The position numbers were made by a program, and so were the translations under genes. This document shows, piece by piece, positions 1 to 7,850 of a stretch of 21,603 bases of DNA; position 1 is the stretch's first letter, and every line of letters begins with the position of its first letter. Under the pieces are notes generated by a model. It worked only from the letters and a program-made list of their open reading frames with translations, had not been told where the DNA came from and ran no database searches. Source of the DNA: JABHHG01 sp964419445 (GTDB lineage Bacteria; Fidelibacterota; Marinisomatia; SCGC-AAA003-L08; D37C17); the NCBI GenBank assembly GCA_964419445.1, contig CAYQPE010000022.1:1-21603 (forward strand), read 5' to 3'.

Positions 1-758
1 TGGGTGGATTCAACCCTAGCTTTCACCCCGATTTGTATGAAAAAGAATATTACATTGGAATGGGGGAAACAGCTGAAAATTTAGCTAAAGATTTAAATAT
101 AAGCAGAGAAGATCAAGAAGAATTCTCAATAAATTCTCATAAAAAAGCTTTAAAGGCACAAGATGATGGTAAATTTGATAATGAAATTAAAGAAATTTCA
201 TTTAATGAAAATACTATTAAAAAAGATGAAGGTCCAAGAGAACCAGATTTAAATAAAATAAAATCTCTTAGTCCTGCTTTTGATTCAAAAGGGTCAATAA
301 CAGCAGCAACTTCAAGTCCAATCTCAATTGGTGCAGCAGCAATGATTTTAATGGATCATGATAAAGCTAAGGAATTAAATATTAATGCTAAATTTAAGGT
401 TATTAGTAGAGCAGTTGCAGGTGTTGATTGGAAACGGATGGGTTCAGGACCTCTTCCAGCAACAAAAAAAGCTTTAGAAAAAGCAAATCTTTCTATAAAT
501 GATATCGATTTAATTGAATTAAATGAAGCATTTGCAGCACAATCACTTTATGTAATTAGAAAAGGTGGTTGGGATATGAATAAGATTAATTTAAATGGTG
601 GTGCAATTGCATTAGGACATCCATTAGGTTGTTCAGGCGCTCGAATAATGGTTACGTTGATGAATGTAATGGAGGAAAAGAATCTTTCTACTGGACTTGC
701 AACTATGTGTATCGGTAGCGGTCAAGGCATTGCCACAATTATTGAAAGAATTAACTAG
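1..758 (+). CDS. Thiolase (acetyl-CoA acyltransferase), 3' part only
   Basis: This is the C-terminal two thirds of a type I/II thiolase, which cleaves 3-ketoacyl-CoA with CoA in the last step of beta-oxidation, or condenses acetyl-CoA in the reverse direction. The open frame enters from the window edge: the first full codon is at base 3 and reads GGFNPSFHPDLYE, so the TTG at 33 is internal and not the start. Seen motifs are GMGETAEN after the edge, LNEAFAAQ, the catalytic-His motif GHPLGCSGAR (His codon 618-620), and the C-terminal Cys motif CIGSGQG (Cys codon 708-710). The N-terminal nucleophilic Cys and about 140 residues lie outside the window if the protein has the usual length of about 390 aa. 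It ends 8 bp before the fused dehydrogenase/hydratase gene, so the two are very likely one operon. The family call is firm. Degradative (FadA-like) rather than biosynthetic use is inferred from this neighbour. Confidence 0.93.
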   Translation, partial: GGFNPSFHPDLYEKEYYIGMGETAENLAKDLNISREDQEEFSINSHKKALKAQDDGKFDNEIKEISFNENTIKKDEGPREPDLNKIKSLSPAFDSKGSITAATSSPISIGAAAMILMDHDKAKELNINAKFKVISRAVAGVDWKRMGSGPLPATKKALEKANLSINDIDLIELNEAFAAQSLYVIRKGGWDMNKINLNGGAIALGHPLGCSGARIMVTLMNVMEEKNLSTGLATMCIGSGQGIATIIERIN

Positions 759-766
759 AGGTTAAT

Positions 767-3106
767 ATGGAAATTGAAAAAGTTGCAGTTTTAGGAGCGG
801 GTGTAATGGGGGCACAAATTGCTGCTCATTTAACAAATGCAGGTATTTCCGTTTATGCATTTGATATGACACAAGAAGTGTCTGAATCTGGAATTGAAGC
901 AGCATCAAAAATAAAACCTGCAGCATTCTACAACCCCAAAAATGTAGAGCTAATTACAGCACTTAATTACGAAAACGATGTGGAAAAAATTAATGAATGT
1001 GATTGGGTAGTTGAAGTTATTGCTGAAAAACTTGAATGGAAACACGATTTATATAAAAAAATCTCACCACATTTAAGAAATGATGCCTTACTCACATCAA
1101 ATACTTCTGGATTATCAGCTTCTATGTTGGTTGATGGTATGGATGAATCAATAAAAAAACGATTTTTTATTACTCATTTCTTTAATCCTCCAAGGTATAT
1201 GAAATTAGTTGAGATCATAACTCACAGTGATACAGATGAATCATTAATTGCTCCAATGGCGAGTTTTCTAGAAAATGTCTTAGGTAAAGGTGTAGTCTAT
1301 GCGAAAGACACTCCAAATTTTGTTGCAAATAGAATTGGAGTATTTGGTATGATGGCTACATTGGAAGAAGCATTTAAGCGAAAATTGAGTATTGAAAATG
1401 TGGACGCCCTTACGGGAACTTTAATAGGTAGACCTAAAAGTGCCACATTTCGTACTGCTGATGTTGTGGGATTGGATACATTGTCATTTGTCGCAAAAAC
1501 TGCATATGAAAATTGCCCAGATGATGAAGAAAGAGAATCCTTTAAACTGCCAGACTATTTAAGTACAATGCTTGAAAATGGGTGGATGGGTCAAAAATCT
1601 GGCCAAGGTTTTTATAAAAAAATTGATAAAGGTGTAATTCATTCTATCGATTTGAATACATTGGAATATTCACCTCAATCAAAAACCAGATATGCCTCAG
1701 TTCGTGTGGCAAAAGAATCGGTAGACCCCAAAGCAAAGTTTAATGCATTAATTAATGGTGATGATGTAGCCGCAGAATTTATTTGGGCTGTTACGTCAAG
1801 GGTTCTTGTGTATGCAGCAAATAGGCTTGGTGAAATTGCAGATGACATTTTAAATATTGATAATGCGATGAAATGGGGATTTGCTTGGGATGAGGGACCT
1901 TTTCAAGTATGGGACAATATTGGATTGGTAAATTCTGTTGAAAGAATGAAGACTGATGGTAAAACAATCCCTAATTGGATTACTGAAATGTTAGAAGCAG
2001 GACATACACGTTTTTATGAAAACATTGATGGGAATGACTGTTACTATGATCCAGCCAGTGCATCCTATAAAGCTATTGAAAGAAATGAAAAGGAGATGAC
2101 TTTTAGCTCTCTCAAAAGTAATGATAAACTTATCAAGCAAAATTGGTCAGCATCATTAGTCGATTTGGGAGATGGCGTTGTTGGACTAGAATTTCATTCA
2201 GTATTAAAAGCGGATTTAAATCCAATTGATGGTTCAATAATGGAATCAATTCAGTATGCTGTGAATTGGGTGAAAGATAATGGCTATCATGGTTTAGTAA
2301 TTTCTGGTGATAGTACAAATTTTTCTGCAGGTGCAAATTTAAATTTAATATTAAATGCAGCTCAACGTAAAGATTGGAGTGGTATCGATCTTGTATCAAA
2401 ATATATGCAAGATACCATGCAAAATGTACGTTTTGCTCCATTCCCTGTGGTTGCAGCACCCTTTGGATTGGTATTGGGTGGTGGATTTGAAGTAATATCT
2501 GCCTGTGATAAAATTGTAGCAGCTGCAGAATCATATATTGGATTAGTGGAAGTAGGAGTAGGATTAATCCCTGGAGCAGGTGGTAATCTTAGAATGATAA
2601 GAAATTTATCTGAGAAAATAAAATCACCTATGCCAGGAGCTTTCCCTGTAATTCAAAAAGTTTTTGAGACGGTTGGATTTGCAAAAGTAGCCACATCTGC
2701 AAAAAAGGCACAAGCCTATGGATATCTGCGTAAATCTGATGAAATTGTCATTAATAGAGGACATGTTTTATCTAAAGCAAAACAATGCGTACTAGAAATG
2801 GCCCCAGAATATACTGCACCAGAGATGGCTACGTATAAACTACCTGGAGCCAGTGGTCGATTAGTTGTTGAAGGGTCTATTAAGGGTTTCTTGAAGTCAA
2901 AGAAAATAAGTGAACATGATGCCTTAATTGCAAAGAAATTAGCCCATGTTTTAACTGGTGGTGAAAAAGGAGGACCATTTTCACCTGTGGATGAGCAGTA
3001 CTTGCTTGATATTGAACGTGAGGCTTTTGTAAGTCTTTGTGCGGAACCAAAATCAATTGCAAGAATTGAATACATGTTAACCAAAGGGAAGCCACTGAGA
3101 AATTAA
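767..3106 (+). CDS. fadN: FadN-type 3-hydroxyacyl-CoA dehydrogenase / enoyl-CoA hydratase fusion
   Basis: A 779-aa bifunctional beta-oxidation enzyme that hydrates enoyl-CoA and then oxidises 3-hydroxyacyl-CoA with NAD+. Domain order is dehydrogenase first and hydratase second, which is the FadN order and the reverse of FadB/FadJ. The Rossmann motif GAGVMGAQIA is at about 10-19. Dehydrogenase catalytic residues match the family: Ser in SNTS (111-114), His137 in THFFNP, Glu149 in KLVEI and Asn188 in DTPNFVANR. A second helical dehydrogenase domain covers about 310-410. The hydratase/crotonase domain is about 455-690, with the oxyanion-hole stretch FSAGANL (about 519-525), Glu575 in GGGFE and Glu595 in LVEVGVGLIPGAGG. 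Those two glutamates are 20 apart, as in classical enoyl-CoA hydratases, so both activities look intact. The length fits FadN (about 790 aa). AGAGG lies 6-10 bp before the ATG. The transcript ends at the hairpin at 3151-3182. Confidence 0.93.
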   Translation: MEIEKVAVLGAGVMGAQIAAHLTNAGISVYAFDMTQEVSESGIEAASKIKPAAFYNPKNVELITALNYENDVEKINECDWVVEVIAEKLEWKHDLYKKISPHLRNDALLTSNTSGLSASMLVDGMDESIKKRFFITHFFNPPRYMKLVEIITHSDTDESLIAPMASFLENVLGKGVVYAKDTPNFVANRIGVFGMMATLEEAFKRKLSIENVDALTGTLIGRPKSATFRTADVVGLDTLSFVAKTAYENCPDDEERESFKLPDYLSTMLENGWMGQKSGQGFYKKIDKGVIHSIDLNTLEYSPQSKTRYASVRVAKESVDPKAKFNALINGDDVAAEFIWAVTSRVLVYAANRLGEIADDILNIDNAMKWGFAWDEGPFQVWDNIGLVNSVERMKTDGKTIPNWITEMLEAGHTRFYENIDGNDCYYDPASASYKAIERNEKEMTFSSLKSNDKLIKQNWSASLVDLGDGVVGLEFHSVLKADLNPIDGSIMESIQYAVNWVKDNGYHGLVISGDSTNFSAGANLNLILNAAQRKDWSGIDLVSKYMQDTMQNVRFAPFPVVAAPFGLVLGGGFEVISACDKIVAAAESYIGLVEVGVGLIPGAGGNLRMIRNLSEKIKSPMPGAFPVIQKVFETVGFAKVATSAKKAQAYGYLRKSDEIVINRGHVLSKAKQCVLEMAPEYTAPEMATYKLPGASGRLVVEGSIKGFLKSKKISEHDALIAKKLAHVLTGGEKGGPFSPVDEQYLLDIEREAFVSLCAEPKSIARIEYMLTKGKPLRN

Positions 3107-3150
3107 GCCCAAGAAAGCAATAAACTATTAGTGTTTGTTGTTTTTCTCCG

Positions 3151-3182
3151 AAAAAAAGGGCTCCTAAATGGAGCCCTTTTTT
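3151..3182. terminator. Bidirectional rho-independent terminator between fadN and the proline dehydrogenase gene
   Basis: GGGCTCC (3158-3164), loop TAAAT, GGAGCCC (3170-3176) form a perfect 7-bp GC-rich stem. It is extended by a run of A on the left (3151-3157) and a run of T on the right (3177-3182), so it has a U-tract when read from either strand. It lies 45 bp after the fadN stop and ends one base before the stop codon of the convergent proline dehydrogenase gene. One hairpin therefore appears to serve both converging transcripts. Confidence 0.9.
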
Positions 3183-3183
3183 A

Positions 3184-4083
3184 TTAACGAAAAAGATTTT
3201 TTAATACATATCCCGCTATATTTGGATTTTCTTTCAATCGCCTTATAGAATAATCATACCAGTCTTCACCAAAAGGAACATACACTCGAACTTTAAAATT
3301 ATTAGACAGATGTTTGTCTAGCCACCCTTTCATAGGTACACCATACAATACTTGAAATTCAAATTGTGAAGAAGGAATATTATTGTTATTAATTAACGTA
3401 TATATTTCATTGATTAATTCTAAATCGTGTGTAGCAATACCAACATAATGATTTTTTGAAAATGCATATTCTAGAATCTTCAAATAATTCTTATTAATCT
3501 CTTTTCGATTTTGGATTGCAATTTCAGGTGGTTCATTGTAAATCCCTTTACAAAGTCTAAAATTTACTCCCTCAGATGGTAAAGATTTAATATCGTTTAA
3601 TGTTCTGTGTAAATATGCTTGAAATACCGTTCCTACATTTTTTGAGGTAGAATAAAGTTTATTAAACAATTCAATGGTTATGTCAGTAGATGTAGAACTT
3701 TCCATGTCTATTCTTAGAAAATTGTCAACTTCATTAGACGTTGAGTGGAGTTTAAATAAATTGTTTAATATACAAATTTCATTTACATCTAATCCAATAT
3801 GTGAAGGTTTTACAGATATATTGCAATCTAAACCCAATTCATTAATTTTCTTGAATAGTACAGTGTAGTGATTAGTTATTGAATTCGATTCTTCTGTTGA
3901 TTTTGTATGTTCACCTAAAATATCTAGAGTGGCTGAAAATCCGCTATCATTTAATTCTTTGATGATTTCAAGTGCACTTTTATCAGTTACTCCTGCAACA
4001 TATTTACCTGCAAATTGCTTTACAATAGGCTTAGGCAGCATAGTAGCAACACTTATAATGAATGAATTTAAAGTATGTATCAT
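3184..4083 (-). CDS. Proline dehydrogenase (stand-alone, PRODH)
   Basis: A 299-aa FAD-dependent proline dehydrogenase that oxidises L-proline to pyrroline-5-carboxylate and passes electrons to the membrane quinone pool. Motifs in order are LDILGE (about 53-58), SVKPSHIGL (Lys92), RIDMESS (Asp126), QAYLHRT, RLCKG (Arg176, Lys179), ATHD (217-220), FEFQVLYGVP, VRVYVPFGEDWY (Tyr268) and RRL (Arg281-Arg282). Lys92, Asp126, Tyr268 and the Arg pair keep a constant offset of 7 from the substrate-site residues I recall for the Thermus enzyme (99, 133, 275, 288, 289), so the active site looks complete. Length matches monofunctional PRODH (about 300 aa) and there is no PutA aldehyde dehydrogenase part. 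No pyrroline-5-carboxylate dehydrogenase gene is visible. The ATG at 4083-4081 aligns with the family N-terminus. It has no clear Shine-Dalgarno sequence; a palindrome occupies that place. The gene is divergent from nuoA and convergent with fadN. Confidence 0.93.
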   Translation of the reverse strand: MIHTLNSFIISVATMLPKPIVKQFAGKYVAGVTDKSALEIIKELNDSGFSATLDILGEHTKSTEESNSITNHYTVLFKKINELGLDCNISVKPSHIGLDVNEICILNNLFKLHSTSNEVDNFLRIDMESSTSTDITIELFNKLYSTSKNVGTVFQAYLHRTLNDIKSLPSEGVNFRLCKGIYNEPPEIAIQNRKEINKNYLKILEYAFSKNHYVGIATHDLELINEIYTLINNNNIPSSQFEFQVLYGVPMKGWLDKHLSNNFKVRVYVPFGEDWYDYSIRRLKENPNIAGYVLKNLFR

Positions 4084-4098
4084 ATCTAAAATTTAGAT
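4084..4098. promoter_or_regulatory. Palindrome touching the proline dehydrogenase start codon
   Basis: ATCTAAA-A-TTTAGAT is a perfect 7-bp inverted repeat around a single central base. It sits directly 5' of the proline dehydrogenase ATG, on the bases where a ribosome binding site would be. It could be a repressor half-site pair or a short stem that limits translation. In such AT-rich intergenic DNA it could also be chance. The function is inferred from position only. Confidence 0.3.
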
Positions 4099-4155
4099 GG
4101 AAATTTTGTCTCCATGCAAAAGCCAAAAAAATATTTTATTTTTTCAGATTACGTA

Positions 4156-4187
4156 TTGCTATGTGTTTTTAATACTAGGTAAATTTG
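4156..4187 (+). promoter_or_regulatory. Candidate promoter for the nuo cluster (Bacteroidota-like)
   Basis: TTG (4156-4158), a 21-base spacer and TAAATTTG (4180-4187) match the TTG...TAnnTTTG pattern described for the main sigma factor of Bacteroidota. The -7-like element ends 24 bp before the nuoA ATG. This is the only intergenic space upstream of the 19-gene rightward cluster, so a promoter should be near here. A sigma70-like TAATAC (4170-4175) overlaps the spacer but has no convincing -35 partner. The exact element is uncertain. Confidence 0.35.
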
Positions 4188-4211
4188 GTGCTGTAAATTA
4201 GTTGGATATTC

Positions 4212-4631
4212 ATGTATTTAAACTATTCTCCGATCATAATATATACATTGCTGGCGATTGTAATGGTTGTGGTACCACTTATAATTCAGGCATTCATATC
4301 ACCTCGACAAAACAAAGGTGGAAGCAAGCTCACATCCTATGAATGTGGTGAGGTTCCAGAAGGTTCTGCATGGGTAAAGTTTAATGTTCGATTTTATGTA
4401 ATTGCATTAATCTTTATCATTTTCGATGTAGAAGTTCTGTTTATGTTTCCATGGGCTGTAGTTTTTCATGAACTTGGCCTCCTTGCATTTATTGAGATGT
4501 TTATTTTTATTGCAATCTTAACGGTTGGCTTTGCCTATGTATGGGTAAAAGGTGATTTAGATTGGGTGAAAATGAAAATGAGATATGCCTTCGGTAGGTA
4601 TGAGAAATTAAAAATAACTGAGGACGCTTAA
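4212..4631 (+). CDS. nuoA: NADH-quinone oxidoreductase (complex I) subunit A
   Basis: A 139-aa membrane subunit of complex I, located at the junction of the peripheral and membrane arms near the quinone channel. It shows three hydrophobic segments: about 8-30, 60-83 with the motif FDVEVLFMFPWA, and 88-112. The conserved cytosolic loop carries YECGEVPEG (43-51), the Cys-containing NuoA/ND3 loop. Length is typical (120-150 aa). It is the first gene of the rightward cluster, 128 bp from the divergent proline dehydrogenase gene, and a candidate promoter lies just upstream. Its TAA overlaps the nuoB ATG by one base (TAATG), which suggests translational coupling. Only a weak GGA lies before its own start. 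The family call is firm. Confidence 0.95.
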   Translation: MYLNYSPIIIYTLLAIVMVVVPLIIQAFISPRQNKGGSKLTSYECGEVPEGSAWVKFNVRFYVIALIFIIFDVEVLFMFPWAVVFHELGLLAFIEMFIFIAILTVGFAYVWVKGDLDWVKMKMRYAFGRYEKLKITEDA

Positions 4632-5125
4632 TGGAACTTACATTGCTCGAAAAATTCGAGAAGGATAATGTAGTTGTTGAGAAGCTTGACACATTAATTA
4701 ACTGGTCTCGAGCAAATTCTCAATGGTATTTCCAATTTGGTCTTGCGTGTTGTGCAATTGAAATGATGGCTGCTGCTGCACCACGTCATGACCTAGAACG
4801 ATTTGGAGCTATGCCTCGGGCGTCACCCAGACAGTCTGATGTAATGATTGTTGCAGGTACGGTCACGTTAAAAATGGCTGAGCGCGTGAAAAGATTATAT
4901 GAGCAAATGTCAGATCCTAAGTATGTTATTTCTATGGGTAGTTGTGCTAATAGTGGTGGCCCATATTGGCAACATGGTTACCATGTATTAAAAGGTGTTG
5001 ATCTAATTATCCCTGTAGATGTTTATGTGCCAGGGTGCCCACCGCGACCAGAAGCATTGTTGCAAGGTTTGCTTGAGCTTCAAAAGAAAATAATGAAAGA
5101 AACCCCCTTAAGGAAGCAGGCATAA
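4631..5125 (+). CDS. nuoB: Complex I subunit B (N2 cluster protein)
   Basis: A 164-aa peripheral-arm subunit that holds the terminal iron-sulfur cluster N2, the direct electron donor to quinone. All four [4Fe-4S] ligands are present in family context: the adjacent Cys40-Cys41 in LACCAIEMM, Cys105 in GSCANSGG and Cys136 in VPGCPPRPE. The PRHDLERFGAMPRASPRQSD stretch (51-70) is also typical. Length is usual for NuoB. The start codon overlaps the nuoA stop, and its own TAA overlaps the nuoC ATG. Because N2 is intact, electron delivery to quinone should work even though the NADH-side subunits are not encoded here. Confidence 0.96.
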   Translation: MELTLLEKFEKDNVVVEKLDTLINWSRANSQWYFQFGLACCAIEMMAAAAPRHDLERFGAMPRASPRQSDVMIVAGTVTLKMAERVKRLYEQMSDPKYVISMGSCANSGGPYWQHGYHVLKGVDLIIPVDVYVPGCPPRPEALLQGLLELQKKIMKETPLRKQA

Positions 5126-5601
5126 TGGAATTAAAATCAATTTTTGATAAATTGGGTCTTGATGGTGTTGAATTGAATGAGGATGCTCAAGTTCTCACAG
5201 TTTTTATAGAGTCATTTTTGCCGTTGATGGAAAAGTTGAAATCAGATAAAGAATTGGACTTCCATTATTTGATGTGTATTACTGCATGGGATAATGGAAG
5301 TAGTAAAGAATTTACCGTTGCTTACAATTTGCATTCATACAAACTTAATCATGAAGTAGAGGTTAGGGTTGTTGTGGATAGTGATACAGCGGTGCCTTCA
5401 GTAGAGCCCTTATGGCGAACTGCAGATTGGCATGAGCGTGAAGCCTTTGATTTAATGGGTATAAAGTTTGATGGTCATCCTGATTTGAGAAGAATTTTGC
5501 TTCCCGAAGATTGGGAGGGGCATCCATTGCAGAAAAATTATGAGGTTGCCGATTATTATCGTGGAGTACCTGTACCTAAAGACAAAACATATTGGGAATA
5601 A
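5125..5601 (+). CDS. nuoC: Complex I subunit C (30-kDa type)
   Basis: A 158-aa peripheral-arm subunit without cofactors that packs against NuoD. The C-terminal family signature is clear: WRTADWHEREAFDLMGI (about 92-108), followed by HPDLRRILLPEDWEGHPL and a closing PVPKDKTYW-type tail. It is the short NuoC form, not the NuoCD fusion found in E. coli. Overlap with the nuoB stop is one base. The nuoD ATG follows the stop codon with no gap and in the same frame, so separation from nuoD depends on one TAA at 5599-5601. GGGA lies about 6 bp before the nuoD start and probably serves as its ribosome binding site. Confidence 0.94.
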   Translation: MELKSIFDKLGLDGVELNEDAQVLTVFIESFLPLMEKLKSDKELDFHYLMCITAWDNGSSKEFTVAYNLHSYKLNHEVEVRVVVDSDTAVPSVEPLWRTADWHEREAFDLMGIKFDGHPDLRRILLPEDWEGHPLQKNYEVADYYRGVPVPKDKTYWE

Positions 5602-6738
5602 ATGAGCACAACATTAGATAAGAGTATTGTAGATGTGGATGAAATGGTTCTCAATATGGGGCCACAGCATCCCAGTACACACGGTGTATTGCGACTTAAA
5701 ATCCATACAGATGGTGAGGTTGTAAGTAAAATTGAACCTATAATTGGTTATTTGCACAGATGTTTTGAGAAGCACTGTGAGAATTTATCCTATGAGCAAA
5801 TAGTTCCATTTACAGACAGATGTGACTATTTAGCTTCAATGCATATGGATCATGCCTATTCAATTGCTGTTGAGAAATTTCTTGATATAGAATTGCCAGA
5901 TCGAGTTGAGTATATTCGTGTAATTATTTCCGAATTGCAAAGAATTGCAAGTCATCTTGTAGCTATTGGTACGTTTGGCCTTGATGTAGGTGCTATTACT
6001 CCATTTACGTGGACGATTCGAGATAGGGAAAGAGTGCTAGATTTATTTGAAGCGCTCTGTGGTGCACGTTTATTGTATAATTATATTTGGCCAGGCGGTT
6101 TGTCTCATGATTTACCTCCAAATTTTATTCAAAGAACTGTAGAATTCTTAGATTATTTTGAAAAACAAATTTTTGAATATAACGAACTCCTTACGGGGAA
6201 CAAAATTTTTATTGAGCGTACAGCTGATGTTGGAGTTATGCCTGCTGATGTTGCCATAAATTATGGTGTTACAGGTCCCAGTTTACGTGGTAGTGGTGTT
6301 GATTATGATTTACGAAAAACGAATCCTTATTCTATATATTCAAAATTCGACTTTGATGTACCTGTAGGCGAAGGTAAAATGGGTACTGTTGGCGATTCTT
6401 GGGATCGGTATTGGGTTAGAATGGTTGAGATGGAAGAGAGTATGAAAATTATTCGTCAAGCTATTTCATCATTACCTGAAGGTGACGTACATGCTGCAAT
6501 GCCAAAGAAAATTAGGCCCGCTAAAGGTGAGGTTTATTCTAGATATGAATCTGCACGTGGCGATGTTGGTTTTTATATTATGAGTAATGGCAAAAATATA
6601 CCATATCGATTAAAGATGAGATCTCCTGCATACTGCAATTTGTCAGTATTGGGTGAAATTGCTGAGGGTTGGATGATTTCTGATGTGATTACTGTTTTGG
6701 GAAGTCTTGATATTGTATTGGGGGAAATTGATCGATGA
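5602..6738 (+). CDS. nuoD: Complex I subunit D (49-kDa type)
   Basis: A 378-aa peripheral-arm subunit that forms the quinone headgroup site with NuoB. It is related to the large subunit of NiFe hydrogenases without the metal ligands. The N-terminal motif NMGPQHPSTHGVLRL (18-32) contains His27, and DRCDYLASM contains Tyr76. These two lie 49 residues apart, as do the quinone-site His38 and Tyr87 that I recall for the Thermus homologue. Other typical stretches are ERTADVGVM, GVTGPSLRGSG and the C-terminal end LGSLDIVLGEIDR. Length is slightly under the usual 390-420 aa, mostly through a short N-terminus. The TGA overlaps the nuoH ATG (ATGA). nuoE, nuoF and nuoG, which often lie between nuoD and nuoH, are absent. 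Confidence 0.96.
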   Translation: MSTTLDKSIVDVDEMVLNMGPQHPSTHGVLRLKIHTDGEVVSKIEPIIGYLHRCFEKHCENLSYEQIVPFTDRCDYLASMHMDHAYSIAVEKFLDIELPDRVEYIRVIISELQRIASHLVAIGTFGLDVGAITPFTWTIRDRERVLDLFEALCGARLLYNYIWPGGLSHDLPPNFIQRTVEFLDYFEKQIFEYNELLTGNKIFIERTADVGVMPADVAINYGVTGPSLRGSGVDYDLRKTNPYSIYSKFDFDVPVGEGKMGTVGDSWDRYWVRMVEMEESMKIIRQAISSLPEGDVHAAMPKKIRPAKGEVYSRYESARGDVGFYIMSNGKNIPYRLKMRSPAYCNLSVLGEIAEGWMISDVITVLGSLDIVLGEIDR

Positions 6739-7850
6739 CATCTATCGTAAAATCTTTATTAGATTCTTTTTCTGCTTTACAAGTTGATCCATTTTTATTG
6801 GCAATAGTAGCTATTCTAATTCCAGGTATAGTTGTCTTCTTGGTGATGGCGGTAAATGCTTTAATTGCTGTTTATTTTGAGCGAAAAGTTTCAGCGTTTA
6901 TGCAAGACAGGCTTGGACCAATGGAAGTGGGTTTATTTGGATTTAAGGGTGGTAAAAAGTTTTGGGGCGGTATTGGTCAGACTTTTGCTGATGCTATTAA
7001 ATTGCTGAGTAAGGAAGATATCATACCAAATAATGCTGATCGCATTTTAATGATTGTTGCACCTTTTATTATTTTTACAGGTGCATTTTTAACATTTGTC
7101 GGATTGCCAATTTCTGAATCCCTTGTTATTTCAAATTTCAATATTGGTATATTTTATATAATTGCTATGAGTTCTGTGGGAGTAATTGGGATTATTTTGG
7201 CAGGATGGTCATCTAATAATAAATGGTCTCTATATGGGGCCATGCGTGCTGCGGCTCAAATGGTGAGTTATGAAATTCCAATCGCTTTATCATTGATTCT
7301 TGTAGTGCTTGTTACCGGTCATTTGGATATGTATGGAATTGTGGAATGGCAGTCTGAAAATCGTTGGTTTATATTCCATAGCCCTTTCACTGTTTTGGCA
7401 TTTGTAATTTATTTTGTCTCCGTTGTTGCAGAAACCAATAGGACTCCCTTTGATATTCCTGAAGCTGAATCTGAGTTGGTTGCAGGTTGGATGACTGAAT
7501 ACTCTGGATTTAGATGGGCATTATTTTTCTTGAGTGAATATGCTAATATGCTCATCGTTGCTATTGTTGCAGCAATTGTATTTTTAGGTGGATGGTTATC
7601 ACCTATGCAAATGATTAATTTCCCATTCATTGATATCATTCCTGAATCATTTATGGTTTTGGATGGAGTAATACCTGGAATCTTCTGGGTATTTATTAAA
7701 GCCGTTGTATTAATTTTCTGTATGATGTGGTTTAGATGGACATTCCCTCGATTACGTGTAGATCAGTTGATGTACGTATGCTGGAAAGTCTTTATTCCAT
7801 TTTCCTTAGCCAATGTTGTTTTAGTTAGTATTTGGGAGCTTATCTTCTAA
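6735..7850 (+). CDS. nuoH: Complex I subunit H
   Basis: A 371-aa integral membrane subunit that links the quinone chamber to the proton-pumping arm. About eight hydrophobic segments are seen. Signature stretches are YFERKVSAFMQDRLGP (about 47-62), FADAIKLLSKEDIIP, AETNRTPFDIPEAESELVAG (cytosolic acidic loop) and EYSGFRWALFFLSEYANM. Charged residues needed for coupling (the Glu in ERK and the acidic EAESELV loop) are present. It is somewhat longer than the 325-aa E. coli protein but within the family range. It overlaps nuoD by 4 bp. Its TAA is followed immediately by the nuoI ATG in the same frame. Confidence 0.96.
   Translation: MTSIVKSLLDSFSALQVDPFLLAIVAILIPGIVVFLVMAVNALIAVYFERKVSAFMQDRLGPMEVGLFGFKGGKKFWGGIGQTFADAIKLLSKEDIIPNNADRILMIVAPFIIFTGAFLTFVGLPISESLVISNFNIGIFYIIAMSSVGVIGIILAGWSSNNKWSLYGAMRAAAQMVSYEIPIALSLILVVLVTGHLDMYGIVEWQSENRWFIFHSPFTVLAFVIYFVSVVAETNRTPFDIPEAESELVAGWMTEYSGFRWALFFLSEYANMLIVAIVAAIVFLGGWLSPMQMINFPFIDIIPESFMVLDGVIPGIFWVFIKAVVLIFCMMWFRWTFPRLRVDQLMYVCWKVFIPFSLANVVLVSIWELIF

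Noticed and set aside
33..35. TTG as a true start of the first gene
   Set aside because: The frame is open to the window edge and the residues before it (GGFNPSFHPD) continue normal thiolase sequence, so the gene is cut by the window, not started here.
2133..2534. Antisense open frame of 133 codons opposite fadN
   Set aside because: It lies fully opposite the conserved hydratase domain, has low-complexity Leu/His/Gln composition and no recognisable family; a shadow of the real gene.
4170..4176. TAATACT as a sigma70 -10 box for nuoA
   Set aside because: No -35 element with acceptable spacing was found; the TTG...TAnnTTTG pair fits better, though both are weak.
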